Shown: positions 49,641-58,914 of the stretch, one piece after another | Numbering within the stretch: position 1 is the stretch's first letter | Layout: every line of letters starts with the position of its first letter | Origin: a virus | Length of the DNA stretch: 59,124 nt | Strand: one strand, 5' to 3' | Virus record (IMG/VR): IMGVR_UViG_3300000228_000009 | Coordinates: 1-59,124 of that record | Translations under genes and position numbers: made by a program | Notes under the pieces: model-generated | Seen by the model: only the letters and a program-made list of their open reading frames with translations | Told to the model about the DNA's origin: nothing | Database searches by the model: none

Positions 49641-51074
49641 ATGCAAGAATTTAAAACTAAAGTTTGTTTGATGTGTAATGAAGAATACTCACCTACCAGC
49701 CCAAAACAAAAATTTTGTATTAGTTGTAAAGAAAAAGCTGTAAAATTAGCTCAGGCCGAGAGAGACAAAAAACGCAATCGTTTGAAACATAGTACTGTTT
49801 ATGAAAGAATTTGCCCTTTTTGTGAAGCACATTTTCAAACATTTGACTCTAAGAAAAAATACTGTGGTTCTGAAGAATGTGAAAATTTTAGATGTAAGTT
49901 GAAAAGCAAAGTTGGTCATGTTAGAAGGGATAAAACAGCTTTACTTGAGAAAGGAAGAAAATACTATAGTGACAATACAGATAAATGTAGATTAAGTACT
50001 GCTACCAGATATAGAAAAAATAATACAGATGCAAAAGATTACGTTTCTAGAGGTAAGTTTAGGAATTCTTATGAAGAAGTAAAAACTTACATTGAATCTG
50101 AAGGTTATAAACTGATGTCAGATACTTACATAAATAATAGAACTAAACTATCATTACAATGTTCAGAAGGACACCAGTATAGAGCAACTTATCATAGTTT
50201 TAGAAATAATGGTGGTGTACTTGGTAACAGGTGTCCATATTGTTATAGACAAAATAATTATGTGTCAAAACCAGAACAACTAGTTAGAGACTTCATTCAA
50301 ACACACTTCCCTGACTTACAAGTTATTTACAATGACCGCAGTGTCCTAAAGCCAAAAGAACTTGATATTTACATACCATCAAAAAATTTAGCTATCGAAG
50401 TATGTGGGTTATATTGGCACAGTGAAACAGTCACAGGAAAGCCAAAATCTTATCATTACGATAAAATGATGGGTTGTTACGCTAAAGGTATTCAGTTGAT
50501 TACAATATTTGAAGATGAATTATATGAATATAAAGATGTAGTCTTTTCAAATATAAGACAGGCACTAGGAGAAACTCTAAATAAAATTTGTGTCGAAGAT
50601 TGTAATCTAAAAGAAATAACTTTAAAGGAAGCTAATGACTTCTACTCAAAATATCATTTGTGTGGTAAAACTACTGGTACCATCAGTTATGGTTTGTTAC
50701 ATGAAAATAAACTAATTTGTGCATGTAGTGTAGGTCCAGTAATAAAAAATAACAAAGCAAGTGCGTTTAAACTTGATATAAAAAGATTTTGTACTTTACC
50801 AGACACATATTTATCTGATGGATTCACTACAATATTTGAAACAATTAAAACCAATCATAGCTACAAAGAGATAATAGCACATTGTGATATGCGGTATTCC
50901 AACATGTCAGACGATCTATATGCAAGACACGGTTTTACTTTGTTGACACAATCAAAATTTACACCTCATTATTTCAAAAGTCAAAAAAGATTTAAAAATT
51001 CATTAAATGCAAACAATAATTATGGATTAATTTGGGATTGTGGTCATAGAACCCACATTTATAAAATAAACTAA
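49641..51074 (+). CDS. EDxHD (Vsr-like) homing endonuclease with C-terminal extra domain
   Basis: 477 residues. Zinc pairs (CLMC...CISC; CPFC...C) near the N-terminus, a shared Cys-rich module at 147-201, the nuclease with E240-D242 (PKELDIYIP), E253 in AIEVCGLYWH and H260, then a domain at about 305-477 of unknown type that ends CGHRTHIYKIN. Such enzymes occur free-standing in large phages. It has its own promoter. Its last 64 bases are repeated at 51652-51715. Confidence 0.75.
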   Translation: MQEFKTKVCLMCNEEYSPTSPKQKFCISCKEKAVKLAQAERDKKRNRLKHSTVYERICPFCEAHFQTFDSKKKYCGSEECENFRCKLKSKVGHVRRDKTALLEKGRKYYSDNTDKCRLSTATRYRKNNTDAKDYVSRGKFRNSYEEVKTYIESEGYKLMSDTYINNRTKLSLQCSEGHQYRATYHSFRNNGGVLGNRCPYCYRQNNYVSKPEQLVRDFIQTHFPDLQVIYNDRSVLKPKELDIYIPSKNLAIEVCGLYWHSETVTGKPKSYHYDKMMGCYAKGIQLITIFEDELYEYKDVVFSNIRQALGETLNKICVEDCNLKEITLKEANDFYSKYHLCGKTTGTISYGLLHENKLICACSVGPVIKNNKASAFKLDIKRFCTLPDTYLSDGFTTIFETIKTNHSYKEIIAHCDMRYSNMSDDLYARHGFTLLTQSKFTPHYFKSQKRFKNSLNANNNYGLIWDCGHRTHIYKIN

Positions 51075-51087
51075 CTAGTGTATTATG
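51024..51087. repeat. 64-bp direct repeat, copy 1
   Basis: 3' end of the endonuclease gene plus 13 bases. Matches 51652-51715 at 58 of 64 positions. Confidence 0.9.
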
Positions 51088-51198
51088 TATAACACATTCT
51101 ACCTGATGTGTAAAATTGTGATTAGTCTATCTTCAATGTCGTCAACATTCAGCATGCGTGACGGTGGAATATGAAATTGGGCCGGGACTTGAAGAAAA

Positions 51199-51384
51199 AT
51201 GACTGAATCATTATCACAAAAGCAAGAGACAGAAACATTGTTACTTTCTGACGCTGAATGGTCAAAGTGGAAGAAAAAATCAAGAAAAGCAGTAATGCTG
51301 CTGATATTAAAAACATTTGCTAAAGTGATTCTTGCGGTATCAATGATGACTGGGCTTGTGCATTTAATGTGGAATGATGTATGA
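51199..51384 (+). CDS. Small membrane protein, 61 aa
   Basis: Charged N-terminal 32 residues followed by one transmembrane helix (AVMLLILKTFAKVILAVSMM). GAAG upstream. No family recognised. Lies in the inserted segment. Confidence 0.5.
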   Translation: MTESLSQKQETETLLLSDAEWSKWKKKSRKAVMLLILKTFAKVILAVSMMTGLVHLMWNDV

Positions 51385-51407
51385 AATTAACAACTGGAGA
51401 TAATAAC

Positions 51408-51581
51408 ATGATAGAGACTATTATTGGCAAATCAACCGTGGTTGGGAATAAAATTGTTGAAAACAATGAACTTAAATGGACATTCATTTTTCCTGTAGGC
51501 ACCGAAATAAATGCCGTCATTGATGAGACTGGTGGAAACGTCTCTTTTCTGGTTCCTGATTATGATTCTTTGTTAGTTTGA
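51408..51581 (+). CDS. Hypothetical protein, 57 aa
   Basis: ATG 51408 (MIETIIGKST) has GGAG eight bases upstream; an in-frame ATG at 51381 overlaps the previous stop and would add 9 residues. Strand-rich, with GTEINAVIDETGGNVSF. Lies in the inserted segment. Confidence 0.5.
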   Translation: MIETIIGKSTVVGNKIVENNELKWTFIFPVGTEINAVIDETGGNVSFLVPDYDSLLV

Positions 51582-51651
51582 TACGGAAAACGGGGTATGA
51601 ATGAAGAAAAAGAGTTACACGGATAATGTGGTGCGTGTTGAACTCTTATAA

Positions 51652-51715
51652 GGATTAATTTGAGATTGTGTTCATATAATCCACATTTATAAAATAAACT
51701 AACTAGTATATCATG
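51652..51715. repeat. 64-bp direct repeat, copy 2 (decayed endonuclease tail)
   Basis: Read in the same frame as copy 1 it gives GLI-stop-DC and then HIYKIN-stop, so it is a degenerate copy of the endonuclease C-terminus. It ends at the start codon of 51713. Confidence 0.85.
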
Positions 51716-52033
51716 AACAATATAATTTTATTTTTAATAGCTGTTATTATAACAGAAAGCATTACTGAAATAATAAGCAAGTCTTCTTTATTCGAACCAT
51801 TAAGAAAGTGGTTATTTAAGAATAAAAGCAATAAACTTTTAAGTTTTATGCATGACCTACTTGATTGTGGTTTTTGTTTATCTGTTTGGGTTGGAACTAT
51901 TGTAGGAAATTTGTTACTGGATTTTAAAATTATAACAATTTGGTTAGACTGGTTAATTATAGGTTTATTAGTGCATAAATGTTCAAATGTATTACATAAT
52001 CTGATAGATCGGACAAGGGGATTTAAAGACTAA
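51713..52033 (+). CDS. DUF1360-like membrane protein, 106 aa
   Basis: N-terminal transmembrane segment, then LLDCGFCLSVWVGTIVG and another hydrophobic segment (WLDWLIIGLLVH). The CxxC followed by a W-x-G helix resembles DUF1360 proteins. No ribosome binding site at the start; the upstream region is the repeat. Confidence 0.55.
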   Translation: MNNIILFLIAVIITESITEIISKSSLFEPLRKWLFKNKSNKLLSFMHDLLDCGFCLSVWVGTIVGNLLLDFKIITIWLDWLIIGLLVHKCSNVLHNLIDRTRGFKD

Positions 52034-52057
52034 TTTTTTGGAAAAGGAGTATTTATT

Positions 52058-52516
52058 ATGGATGGTTACATAAAAAGTAAAAAAACATCTTGGGTACATA
52101 TATTTAAAATGAGTGTTCGGCCTGGAGGTACTATACCTCTTGCTGACTTGTATAATCTTTATGGTAAAAGGTATAATATTGCAGAAAAAGATTTTGTTAC
52201 GTGGCTTAAAGACGTAAAATTGAAAGGTTCTATAGATGATTGGTTAATTATAGAGGAAACTCTTACTGATACACTTAAAGAGATACCAAACGTTTCTGAA
52301 GAAAAAGAAAAATCTTTAACTGTACCTATTAATAAAATGACTATTCATGATCTAATGGATTTACCTGTTCGTAAAGCCCGAGAGGTTATTCCTGGTATTA
52401 TGGATATTAAACTTCTTAAATTTGCTTTAAGAGAGTTAAAGCCTTTACCTAATAAAGAATCTATATGTAGGATTATAGATAAAAGAATTATGGAGTTGAG
52501 TATTAACCCTCATTAA
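52058..52516 (+). CDS. Hypothetical protein, 152 aa
   Basis: AAAAGGAG upstream. Winged-helix-like N-terminal 90 residues (LADLYNLYGKRYN, DFVTWLKDVKLKG) and a helical C-terminus (TIHDLMDLPVRKAREV). Located between capsid and tail genes. Function unknown. Confidence 0.6.
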   Translation: MDGYIKSKKTSWVHIFKMSVRPGGTIPLADLYNLYGKRYNIAEKDFVTWLKDVKLKGSIDDWLIIEETLTDTLKEIPNVSEEKEKSLTVPINKMTIHDLMDLPVRKAREVIPGIMDIKLLKFALRELKPLPNKESICRIIDKRIMELSINPH

Positions 52517-52631
52517 TTTTATAACATTTATCTGTATAATGTTTAAGTTGCTTCTTTGAGTTATCAACCATACTTTTTATATTTATATAGATAGTAAATT
52601 TTAATAACTTTTATACATAAGGAGTAATAAA

Positions 52632-54371
52632 ATGGCCTACGAAGATATTGCTGCAGATGTCACAGTTGACAAAGCAACAAAGATTATTGATTATATCGGA
52701 ACTGCTCATGGAGTAGCAGCAGCAGGGTACTACACAGGTATTTATCTACATAGGTGGCTGGGAAGTTTAGCTGATGATGCCCAGGCATCTACTGGTTCTG
52801 GTGACTACATGGATATGACGAAGTTGACGCCTTCCCAGAGAAACGGTATCGACCAGATTATCCAGGTGTTGAATGGATATACCCTAACTGAGACGTTGAT
52901 TGAGCATCTTTATGATTGTTCTGTTATTATGAACAACGGATCAGACATATATGATGGTTTTGCTCTGATTGCTGGTGAGGGTTGTGACCTACAGATCGTT
53001 CAAAATGGGGCTGTTGTGGTCAATGACTTCTGGAACACCGTTCCTAATGGTCAGACAACTAAAGGATTGAATCGTGACCTTACTAAAGGAATTGCGTCCC
53101 GTTTCTTGCTGAAAGTACGAAGCTCCGGAGCAGATATTGACCTAAGAAGGGTTCTTGGACAAACCCGTGTTTTTGGGTACACCTTCTCAGAGTTCCTTGT
53201 AAATGGCTCTGCTCGTGGTAACAATGTTATCGCCCTGAACTATGCGGCTGACAACAATAACCTCACTGCCGAGGCAACAGTAGCCACCTGGACAGATATT
53301 ACCCTGACCACAGAAGGGTATAATGCCATCGACGTTGATGCCAATACAGTAAACGAATATTATTACTCAAAGTGGAATGTCAATAAACCGACCCGCTCGA
53401 TAAATAATTTCTATGAGCGCATCAAATGGTTGCAGCGGCAGGCATCAGCCTCCACAGTTTATGGCCTGAACGGTGAATTGTTCCGTGGAGTTACTCACCA
53501 AATTGCCTACTCATCACTCACAGGTGTCTTTGATGACAGCAATGCTATAACATTCAGCAGTGGAGGCACTGCTCAGATTCTGGCGGATGATGGTTCTGGT
53601 GTTATGTGGGTTCAGCTTCTTACAGGTGCCCCTCCTGTTGCCACCAATACTATCTCACAGACGGTGCCGGATGCGGCATCTGCTACTATCTCAACAATGA
53701 CAGAGCGGACACTGAGCTTTCCGTCTTGTGGACAATCTACCGGTTCTGCTCTTCTTGGTGGCTATGGTTTTGGTGTTGAGACTGATGATCTTACCAGTAA
53801 TGATAAGATCACGGCCCTTGATAATGTGCAACGTAATCCACCTAATAATCAGGTGTTCTATGTAAATGGTGTTGTTTCTACGGAAGATTACGTTCTTCTT
53901 GGATTGAAGAACGGAGGCAGTACTGATATAGATTCAGGTCAGTTCTTGTTGAGTACGGCTATTACAGGAGCTTCAACTTCTGTTGTTGCAAAAGTTGGAA
54001 CAGAAACTCCTGGAACCAGTACAAAGTCTGCTTTGGATACACCGACTACTGGGACAATTCGTGTTGAAGGTGATGATGGAATTTACTACAGAGTACCTTA
54101 TACTGGGTTCACTGTTCAGGCTTCCACAATTACCTTTACCGGCTGTTCAAGTTGTCCTACGGCAGCAGTCGATAATGATGTTTATATCAGTTACATTGAC
54201 AAGCTGGCAGATGCTACTTCTCTCAGTTATTTGGCAACTTATCATTCAGACAGAGCTTTGTTTGGGCGTATTCGGGACGGAAAAACCACGCCTATTAAGA
54301 CATTTGAAGGGACTGGTACTTTCGGCTCTGCCGGTGGTTCAATTTCGGTCTTGAGACAATCGGATGAATAA
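52632..54371 (+). CDS. Large virion structural protein, 579 aa
   Basis: AAGGAG upstream. Strand-rich, Gly/Thr/Ser-rich, little charge, a composition typical of baseplate or fibre proteins. C-terminus ends GGSISVLRQSDE. GC clearly higher than in genes before 52.5 kb. Specific function unknown. Confidence 0.6.
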   Translation: MAYEDIAADVTVDKATKIIDYIGTAHGVAAAGYYTGIYLHRWLGSLADDAQASTGSGDYMDMTKLTPSQRNGIDQIIQVLNGYTLTETLIEHLYDCSVIMNNGSDIYDGFALIAGEGCDLQIVQNGAVVVNDFWNTVPNGQTTKGLNRDLTKGIASRFLLKVRSSGADIDLRRVLGQTRVFGYTFSEFLVNGSARGNNVIALNYAADNNNLTAEATVATWTDITLTTEGYNAIDVDANTVNEYYYSKWNVNKPTRSINNFYERIKWLQRQASASTVYGLNGELFRGVTHQIAYSSLTGVFDDSNAITFSSGGTAQILADDGSGVMWVQLLTGAPPVATNTISQTVPDAASATISTMTERTLSFPSCGQSTGSALLGGYGFGVETDDLTSNDKITALDNVQRNPPNNQVFYVNGVVSTEDYVLLGLKNGGSTDIDSGQFLLSTAITGASTSVVAKVGTETPGTSTKSALDTPTTGTIRVEGDDGIYYRVPYTGFTVQASTITFTGCSSCPTAAVDNDVYISYIDKLADATSLSYLATYHSDRALFGRIRDGKTTPIKTFEGTGTFGSAGGSISVLRQSDE

Positions 54372-56903
54372 ATGGCGAAGATAAGAGACTATGCAGTTTC
54401 TATTGAGACTGTTGCCGTTGCATCGATGGCAGTGGAGATGCCATTGCATGAGACTGGGGACTTGCTGCTGTTTTTTTTCAATAAGGACACAGCAAGTGGC
54501 GGGCCTGCTACGCCTTCTGGCTGGAGTACAGTTACTGGATTCACGAACCCTTTGAACTCCACTGGGTCTGGTAACTATCTCTTTGCCAAGCGGGCTACTT
54601 CCTCTGCCGAGGCTCTTGGGTCGGTTGCATATACATCGGAAACAGCCATAGCCATTGTTATATCAATACGAGGGTGCTATGGATCCACTGTTACCGATGC
54701 TATATCAAACGCGCTTACGGCAACAGTTAATGACTCAACACTTCCGCTCGATGGGGGTACTGGCTTTACTCCAACGTATGCAAATTCCCTGGTAGTGTCT
54801 TTACTTGGAACTGATACAGGTTTGGGGCCGTTTTGCCTCCCCGGATGGGAACATTTATTCGGCGGTGACACGGCTGCAAACTCTCTTGCGGTGAGCTACA
54901 CTTTTCAACGCACGGCAGCTTCACTTACTCATCCTGGATATTGGGGCGGTACTCAGGATGATTCAAAATGGGCGTTACTGGCCATAAGAGATGATGGAAA
55001 CGGACAAATTCCCGCGTATGTAGACAGAGATACAGTGCCTTCGTATTTGTTGGCCCCACTTGTTATGCTTGCTACCGCTGATAAAGGAACTTGGGAGCTT
55101 GTCTCGAATGACATAACGTCTGTTACATTGACAAATGGCGGCGCATCCAAGACACTCACTCAGGTTGACCCTACAGCTACAGCCGACTGCGGGTATAACC
55201 CATTTAATGCGGCAGCAAAAGTTACCGCTGCTTCTAATAAAACCAATGTCTATGCGTCGCAACTCAGGAGAACTGCGGTTGATGATTTGACGGTTGGCAA
55301 TGGGGTTATTTTTGGGACTTGGCGACCCACAGTACCACGAGACTATCTCGATATGGGAAAGGTTGTTGCCGGCGGAATGGATATAATGATTGCGGACGCA
55401 TCGAATAATTACAGGATGTGGTGTATCGGGGCACAATTATCAAAGACAACAAAAACGTCTGATCGTCAAAATTATAACATAGAGGTGGCTTCGGAAGATA
55501 CTGATTGGGCTGAATCTGCAACAAACCCTACCTTATCAGCTATCGAGGATTGGTATCTTTGTGGAAGTGGTTATTTCGGAGCAATGGCTGCGGAGTGGTC
55601 TGGACTGTACCTGCTTAACAATTTTGTCATTGCTGGAGGCTCATCAACAGTCCCGATGACGCTTGACGATGTTATCTCTGCTGTCAATAACGGCGGTGGA
55701 TATATGCCGTTCATTGAAAAGGCGGGGGCTGCTGGTACAGTCTGGGTTCCTTTACAGTTTGGTGGTGGCGAGGCGTGCCATACAGGTATCAACCTTGGTG
55801 TAATTCAATTCCCGCGCAAAGCAGACGGGGTGGATTATCTTGATTCCCACCTATCAAACAATAAGCACGGCGTGGAATTTTACGGACAGGATCGCGGGGG
55901 TGGCGATGTAGATACGCTTTCATTTACCAATACCGTTTTCACTTCTGAGACACCATTCTATTGGCGGTTTAATGCCAGTCATGCGGCTGGGGCGTCCATA
56001 GACTTTAGTGGGGCGACTGTTGTAATGGCGACGGTAACACTTCGTTCAACGGTTTCTCTATCTGTGGTGGCCTTTATTAACTGTCCATCATTTATCCAGA
56101 ATGGGGCCGTACTTGCATCGTGTTCAATCGCTGGAACTACAATCTTGTCCGGTGCCCCAAACAATATCTCAGATTGCAATTTCTCTTGTTCAGCCGAACA
56201 TGGCATTGAGATAACAACTCCAGGTACTTACTCATTTTCAGGGAATCAATTTAGTGGGTATGGAGCAGACGGAACAACTACCGCTGCTGTCTATAACAAT
56301 TCTGCTGGTGCTGTAACTCTGAATATTGTTGGTGGAGGCGGTACACCAACAGTGCGGAATGGTGCGGGGGCGAGTACCACAATTATAGCTGGTTCTGTAA
56401 CAACCATAGTAACCGTCACAACAGATACAGGTACTCCAATACCAAGTGCGGCGGTGGCTCTTTATGCCAAGGATGCAACAGGAAATCTTCCTTATCAGGA
56501 ACCGGTAACCATTACCAATTCAGGAACTACTGCAACTGTAGCGCACACTGCCCATGGGATGCTGACTAATGATAAGAGCCTTATCAACGGAGCTTCTCTT
56601 GATGCTAACAATGGGGTCTATGCAATAACAGTAACATCCGTTGACCAGTACACCTACACAATGGGAAGCACACCAGGGAGTGATCCAACGGGGACAATAA
56701 CTGCTACCTGGACGGCATTATATGGAACAACAGATGCAAACGGACAGATAAGTATGAGCAGAGTTTTCTCTGTAGATCAACCTGTCAGTGGGTGGGCCAG
56801 AAAATCAACATCCGCACCCTACTATAAAACCGGCCCTATTTCTGGAACAATAGATTCAGGGACGGGAGCAAGTTTAACAGCATTGTTATTGAGTGATGAA
56901 TAA
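54372..56903 (+). CDS. Large virion/tail-fibre protein, 843 aa
   Basis: Starts directly after the previous stop. The N-terminal 210 residues form a beta-sandwich-like domain (DLLLFFFN, WALLAIRDDGNG); a middle region with repeated short strands (about 520-640) looks like a beta helix; the C-terminus has VAHTAHGML, VDQYTYTMG and TGTITATW, a module also seen in 29335-30519. Ends SDE, like its neighbour. Likely an adhesin or tail component. Confidence 0.6.
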   Translation: MAKIRDYAVSIETVAVASMAVEMPLHETGDLLLFFFNKDTASGGPATPSGWSTVTGFTNPLNSTGSGNYLFAKRATSSAEALGSVAYTSETAIAIVISIRGCYGSTVTDAISNALTATVNDSTLPLDGGTGFTPTYANSLVVSLLGTDTGLGPFCLPGWEHLFGGDTAANSLAVSYTFQRTAASLTHPGYWGGTQDDSKWALLAIRDDGNGQIPAYVDRDTVPSYLLAPLVMLATADKGTWELVSNDITSVTLTNGGASKTLTQVDPTATADCGYNPFNAAAKVTAASNKTNVYASQLRRTAVDDLTVGNGVIFGTWRPTVPRDYLDMGKVVAGGMDIMIADASNNYRMWCIGAQLSKTTKTSDRQNYNIEVASEDTDWAESATNPTLSAIEDWYLCGSGYFGAMAAEWSGLYLLNNFVIAGGSSTVPMTLDDVISAVNNGGGYMPFIEKAGAAGTVWVPLQFGGGEACHTGINLGVIQFPRKADGVDYLDSHLSNNKHGVEFYGQDRGGGDVDTLSFTNTVFTSETPFYWRFNASHAAGASIDFSGATVVMATVTLRSTVSLSVVAFINCPSFIQNGAVLASCSIAGTTILSGAPNNISDCNFSCSAEHGIEITTPGTYSFSGNQFSGYGADGTTTAAVYNNSAGAVTLNIVGGGGTPTVRNGAGASTTIIAGSVTTIVTVTTDTGTPIPSAAVALYAKDATGNLPYQEPVTITNSGTTATVAHTAHGMLTNDKSLINGASLDANNGVYAITVTSVDQYTYTMGSTPGSDPTGTITATWTALYGTTDANGQISMSRVFSVDQPVSGWARKSTSAPYYKTGPISGTIDSGTGASLTALLLSDE

Positions 56904-57124
56904 TGGCCTACGATTCTGAATACGATGGCAGAATGCTTGCTGCCACAAGAAACATTGAGGCTATCTTTGTTGCTTTGAATCATTTTGAGAGCAAGCGGGC
57001 TGCTGATGCGCAAAGAGTGGAAGATTTGATGATGACAGTTACTCAACTTACCCAACAGGTTAATGGTCTCAATCAGAAGGTAGCTTTACTTCAAGCACAA
57101 TTATACCAGGCTGGAATTAGGTGA
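56903..57124 (+). CDS. Small coiled-coil protein, 73 aa
   Basis: Overlaps the previous stop by one base. C-terminal 35 residues are a heptad coiled coil (LTQQVNGLNQKVALLQAQL). Perhaps a trimerising tail component or chaperone. Confidence 0.6.
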   Translation: MAYDSEYDGRMLAATRNIEAIFVALNHFESKRAADAQRVEDLMMTVTQLTQQVNGLNQKVALLQAQLYQAGIR

Positions 57125-57133
57125 TTGATATTG

Positions 57134-57184
57134 ATGGCGGATAGGATCGCTTCCGAAAAGCTGCAACTCACAGCCTGCCGCCAT
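57134..57184 (+). terminator. Hairpin between coiled-coil and HNH genes
   Basis: ATGGCGG and CCGCCAT arms with a long loop, then TTATTTATTTT. Possible weak terminator. Confidence 0.4.
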
Positions 57185-57222
57185 TATTTATTTTGAGTAA
57201 AGTTCAAAAGGAGTTTTGAAAA

Positions 57223-57741
57223 ATGTTAACACAAGAGCGAGTAAAGGAGTTATTTAGGTACGAGGATGGTAATTTGATTAGGCGGGTACGCACTAGTAAC
57301 TGTGTGAATATCGGCGATGTTGCTGGGTGTGTAAATGGTTTGGGTTATTTGCGAACAATGGTAGATGGGAAACGCTATTTTAACCATCGGCTGGTCTTCT
57401 TGTTCCACTATGGGTATACGCCAGAAAATCAAGTTGACCATATTGACAGAAATAGAACAAACAACAAGATAAACAACCTTAGAGAAGTCTCTAATTCATG
57501 TAATGTAAGGAATTCAAAGCAACCAAGAAATAACACTTCCGGTATTAAGGGTGTTTCTTGGTTTAAGAGAGCCAAAAAATGGATAGCATACATTGAGGCT
57601 GGTGGCTCACGAAAACATCTTGGCAGGTTTACCGACTTAACCGAGGCCATCGCTCACCGTTTTGCCGCTGAACAGTGTCTTAACTGGAGCAATTGTGACT
57701 CAAATTCTCCTGCTTACCAATATATGAAGGACAAGAAATGA
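57223..57741 (+). CDS. HNH endonuclease with AP2-like domain
   Basis: 172 residues, AAAGGAG upstream. HNH_3 part: VDHIDRNRTNNKINNLREV. AP2-like DNA-binding part: GVSWFKRAKKWIAYI followed by HLGRFTDLTEAIAHRFAAE. Free-standing homing endonuclease. It overlaps the next gene by four bases, so it sits snugly in the tail operon. Confidence 0.85.
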   Translation: MLTQERVKELFRYEDGNLIRRVRTSNCVNIGDVAGCVNGLGYLRTMVDGKRYFNHRLVFLFHYGYTPENQVDHIDRNRTNNKINNLREVSNSCNVRNSKQPRNNTSGIKGVSWFKRAKKWIAYIEAGGSRKHLGRFTDLTEAIAHRFAAEQCLNWSNCDSNSPAYQYMKDKK

Positions 57742-58913
57742 ATATAGATTGGCCCACTGGCATAATCACAATTACAAAGACGGACTCCTTCATGACTTGG
57801 GCTGGTGGATTTATTTACGACCTTAATACCGACCTATTCAGACGAGCCTTGAAGGATCGCGAGGATGACTGGGATGGGATGGCGTTTCCAAAAACACATA
57901 ACCATAATACTGCTGTCCTTCTGGGTGGTATTGAATATGCCCGTATCATAGAAATCCTTGCACCTTACACGATTACTTTTGATGATACTGGTGGTGCCTG
58001 GGTTTGTAATCTTATCGGCAGCAACAATAATATTCTTGATAAAACAAACCTGACGACTGTACAAGTAAGGTCAAATAACTCTGCTGGGTTGGTTCAGATG
58101 TCCGAGATACAGCACGGTATATTTAACGGGGTTGTTACTGTTGATGTTGTTCATGGAGTTGCTGGTACAGTGTACCCTATAGGAACACCAATGAAGCCCG
58201 TGAATAATCTTCAGGACGCAAAAATTATCGCTAATTACAGAGGATTCAAAGTAATTTATATAATAGGGACGATTACCATATCAGATGTTGATCTATCTGG
58301 TTTCAAATTAACCGGAATGAATCCAGTAGCGACTGGAGTTACTCTTGATTCAACAGCTCTTCTTGATAATTGTGAAATAACAGAATTAACAGTATCAGGA
58401 GCCGTTGATAGTAGATGTATTATACGTAATTGTATTATTGGTTTATTGGATCATTTTGATGGATTTATTTATCTCTGTGCTTTTACGTCTAATAAGATTA
58501 CGCTTTACGGCAGTACTCCAGCGGTATTCCTTGATTGCTATTCAGTGTCACCAACCAACCAACCCACTGTGATAGATTGTGCCAACGGAACCACACCATT
58601 GATTATCAGAAATTGGGTTGGTAGTATGAAGGTGATAAACAGAAACCAAGATAACGTGTATTCTTGTATAAACTTTAATGGTTACTGCGAATTAGACTCC
58701 AGTATTACTGCTGGTGGATGGGATATTTCAGGAACGGGGGATTTAGTTGATCATTCTACTGGAACCGCTATCGTTGATCATTCCAAATTGATACACGGAG
58801 ATGAGATTGCTGAGGCTGTTTGGAGATATACTCGGTCAGGTTCACAACCTGCATTTGATGATTCGTTAAGTTTCGATGACGTAAATAATTCTTACTTAAT
58901 AGGAGTAATATAA
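57738..58913 (+). CDS. Virion structural protein, 391 aa
   Basis: Begins IDWPTGIITI, then LNTDLFRRALKDREDDWDGM, THNHNTAVLLGG and YTITFDDTG, an N-terminal layout that recurs in phage tail/baseplate-associated proteins. The middle (about 180-330) has regular short strands suggesting a beta helix. Function not known beyond virion association. Confidence 0.65.
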   Translation: MNIDWPTGIITITKTDSFMTWAGGFIYDLNTDLFRRALKDREDDWDGMAFPKTHNHNTAVLLGGIEYARIIEILAPYTITFDDTGGAWVCNLIGSNNNILDKTNLTTVQVRSNNSAGLVQMSEIQHGIFNGVVTVDVVHGVAGTVYPIGTPMKPVNNLQDAKIIANYRGFKVIYIIGTITISDVDLSGFKLTGMNPVATGVTLDSTALLDNCEITELTVSGAVDSRCIIRNCIIGLLDHFDGFIYLCAFTSNKITLYGSTPAVFLDCYSVSPTNQPTVIDCANGTTPLIIRNWVGSMKVINRNQDNVYSCINFNGYCELDSSITAGGWDISGTGDLVDHSTGTAIVDHSKLIHGDEIAEAVWRYTRSGSQPAFDDSLSFDDVNNSYLIGVI

Positions 58914-58914
58914 T

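Larger units (their letters stand above)
51088..51651 (+). mobile_element. 564-bp segment between direct repeats
   Basis: Bounded by the two 64-bp repeats. Composition is less AT-rich than the flanks. Holds two small genes (51199 and 51408). No transposase or inverted ends, so it looks like a cassette captured by recombination or brought in by homing repair rather than a transposon. Confidence 0.5.

Noticed and set aside
53983-54354. 123-codon frame inside the 579-residue virion gene
   Set aside because: Leu/Gln-rich shifted-frame shadow of a well-supported gene.
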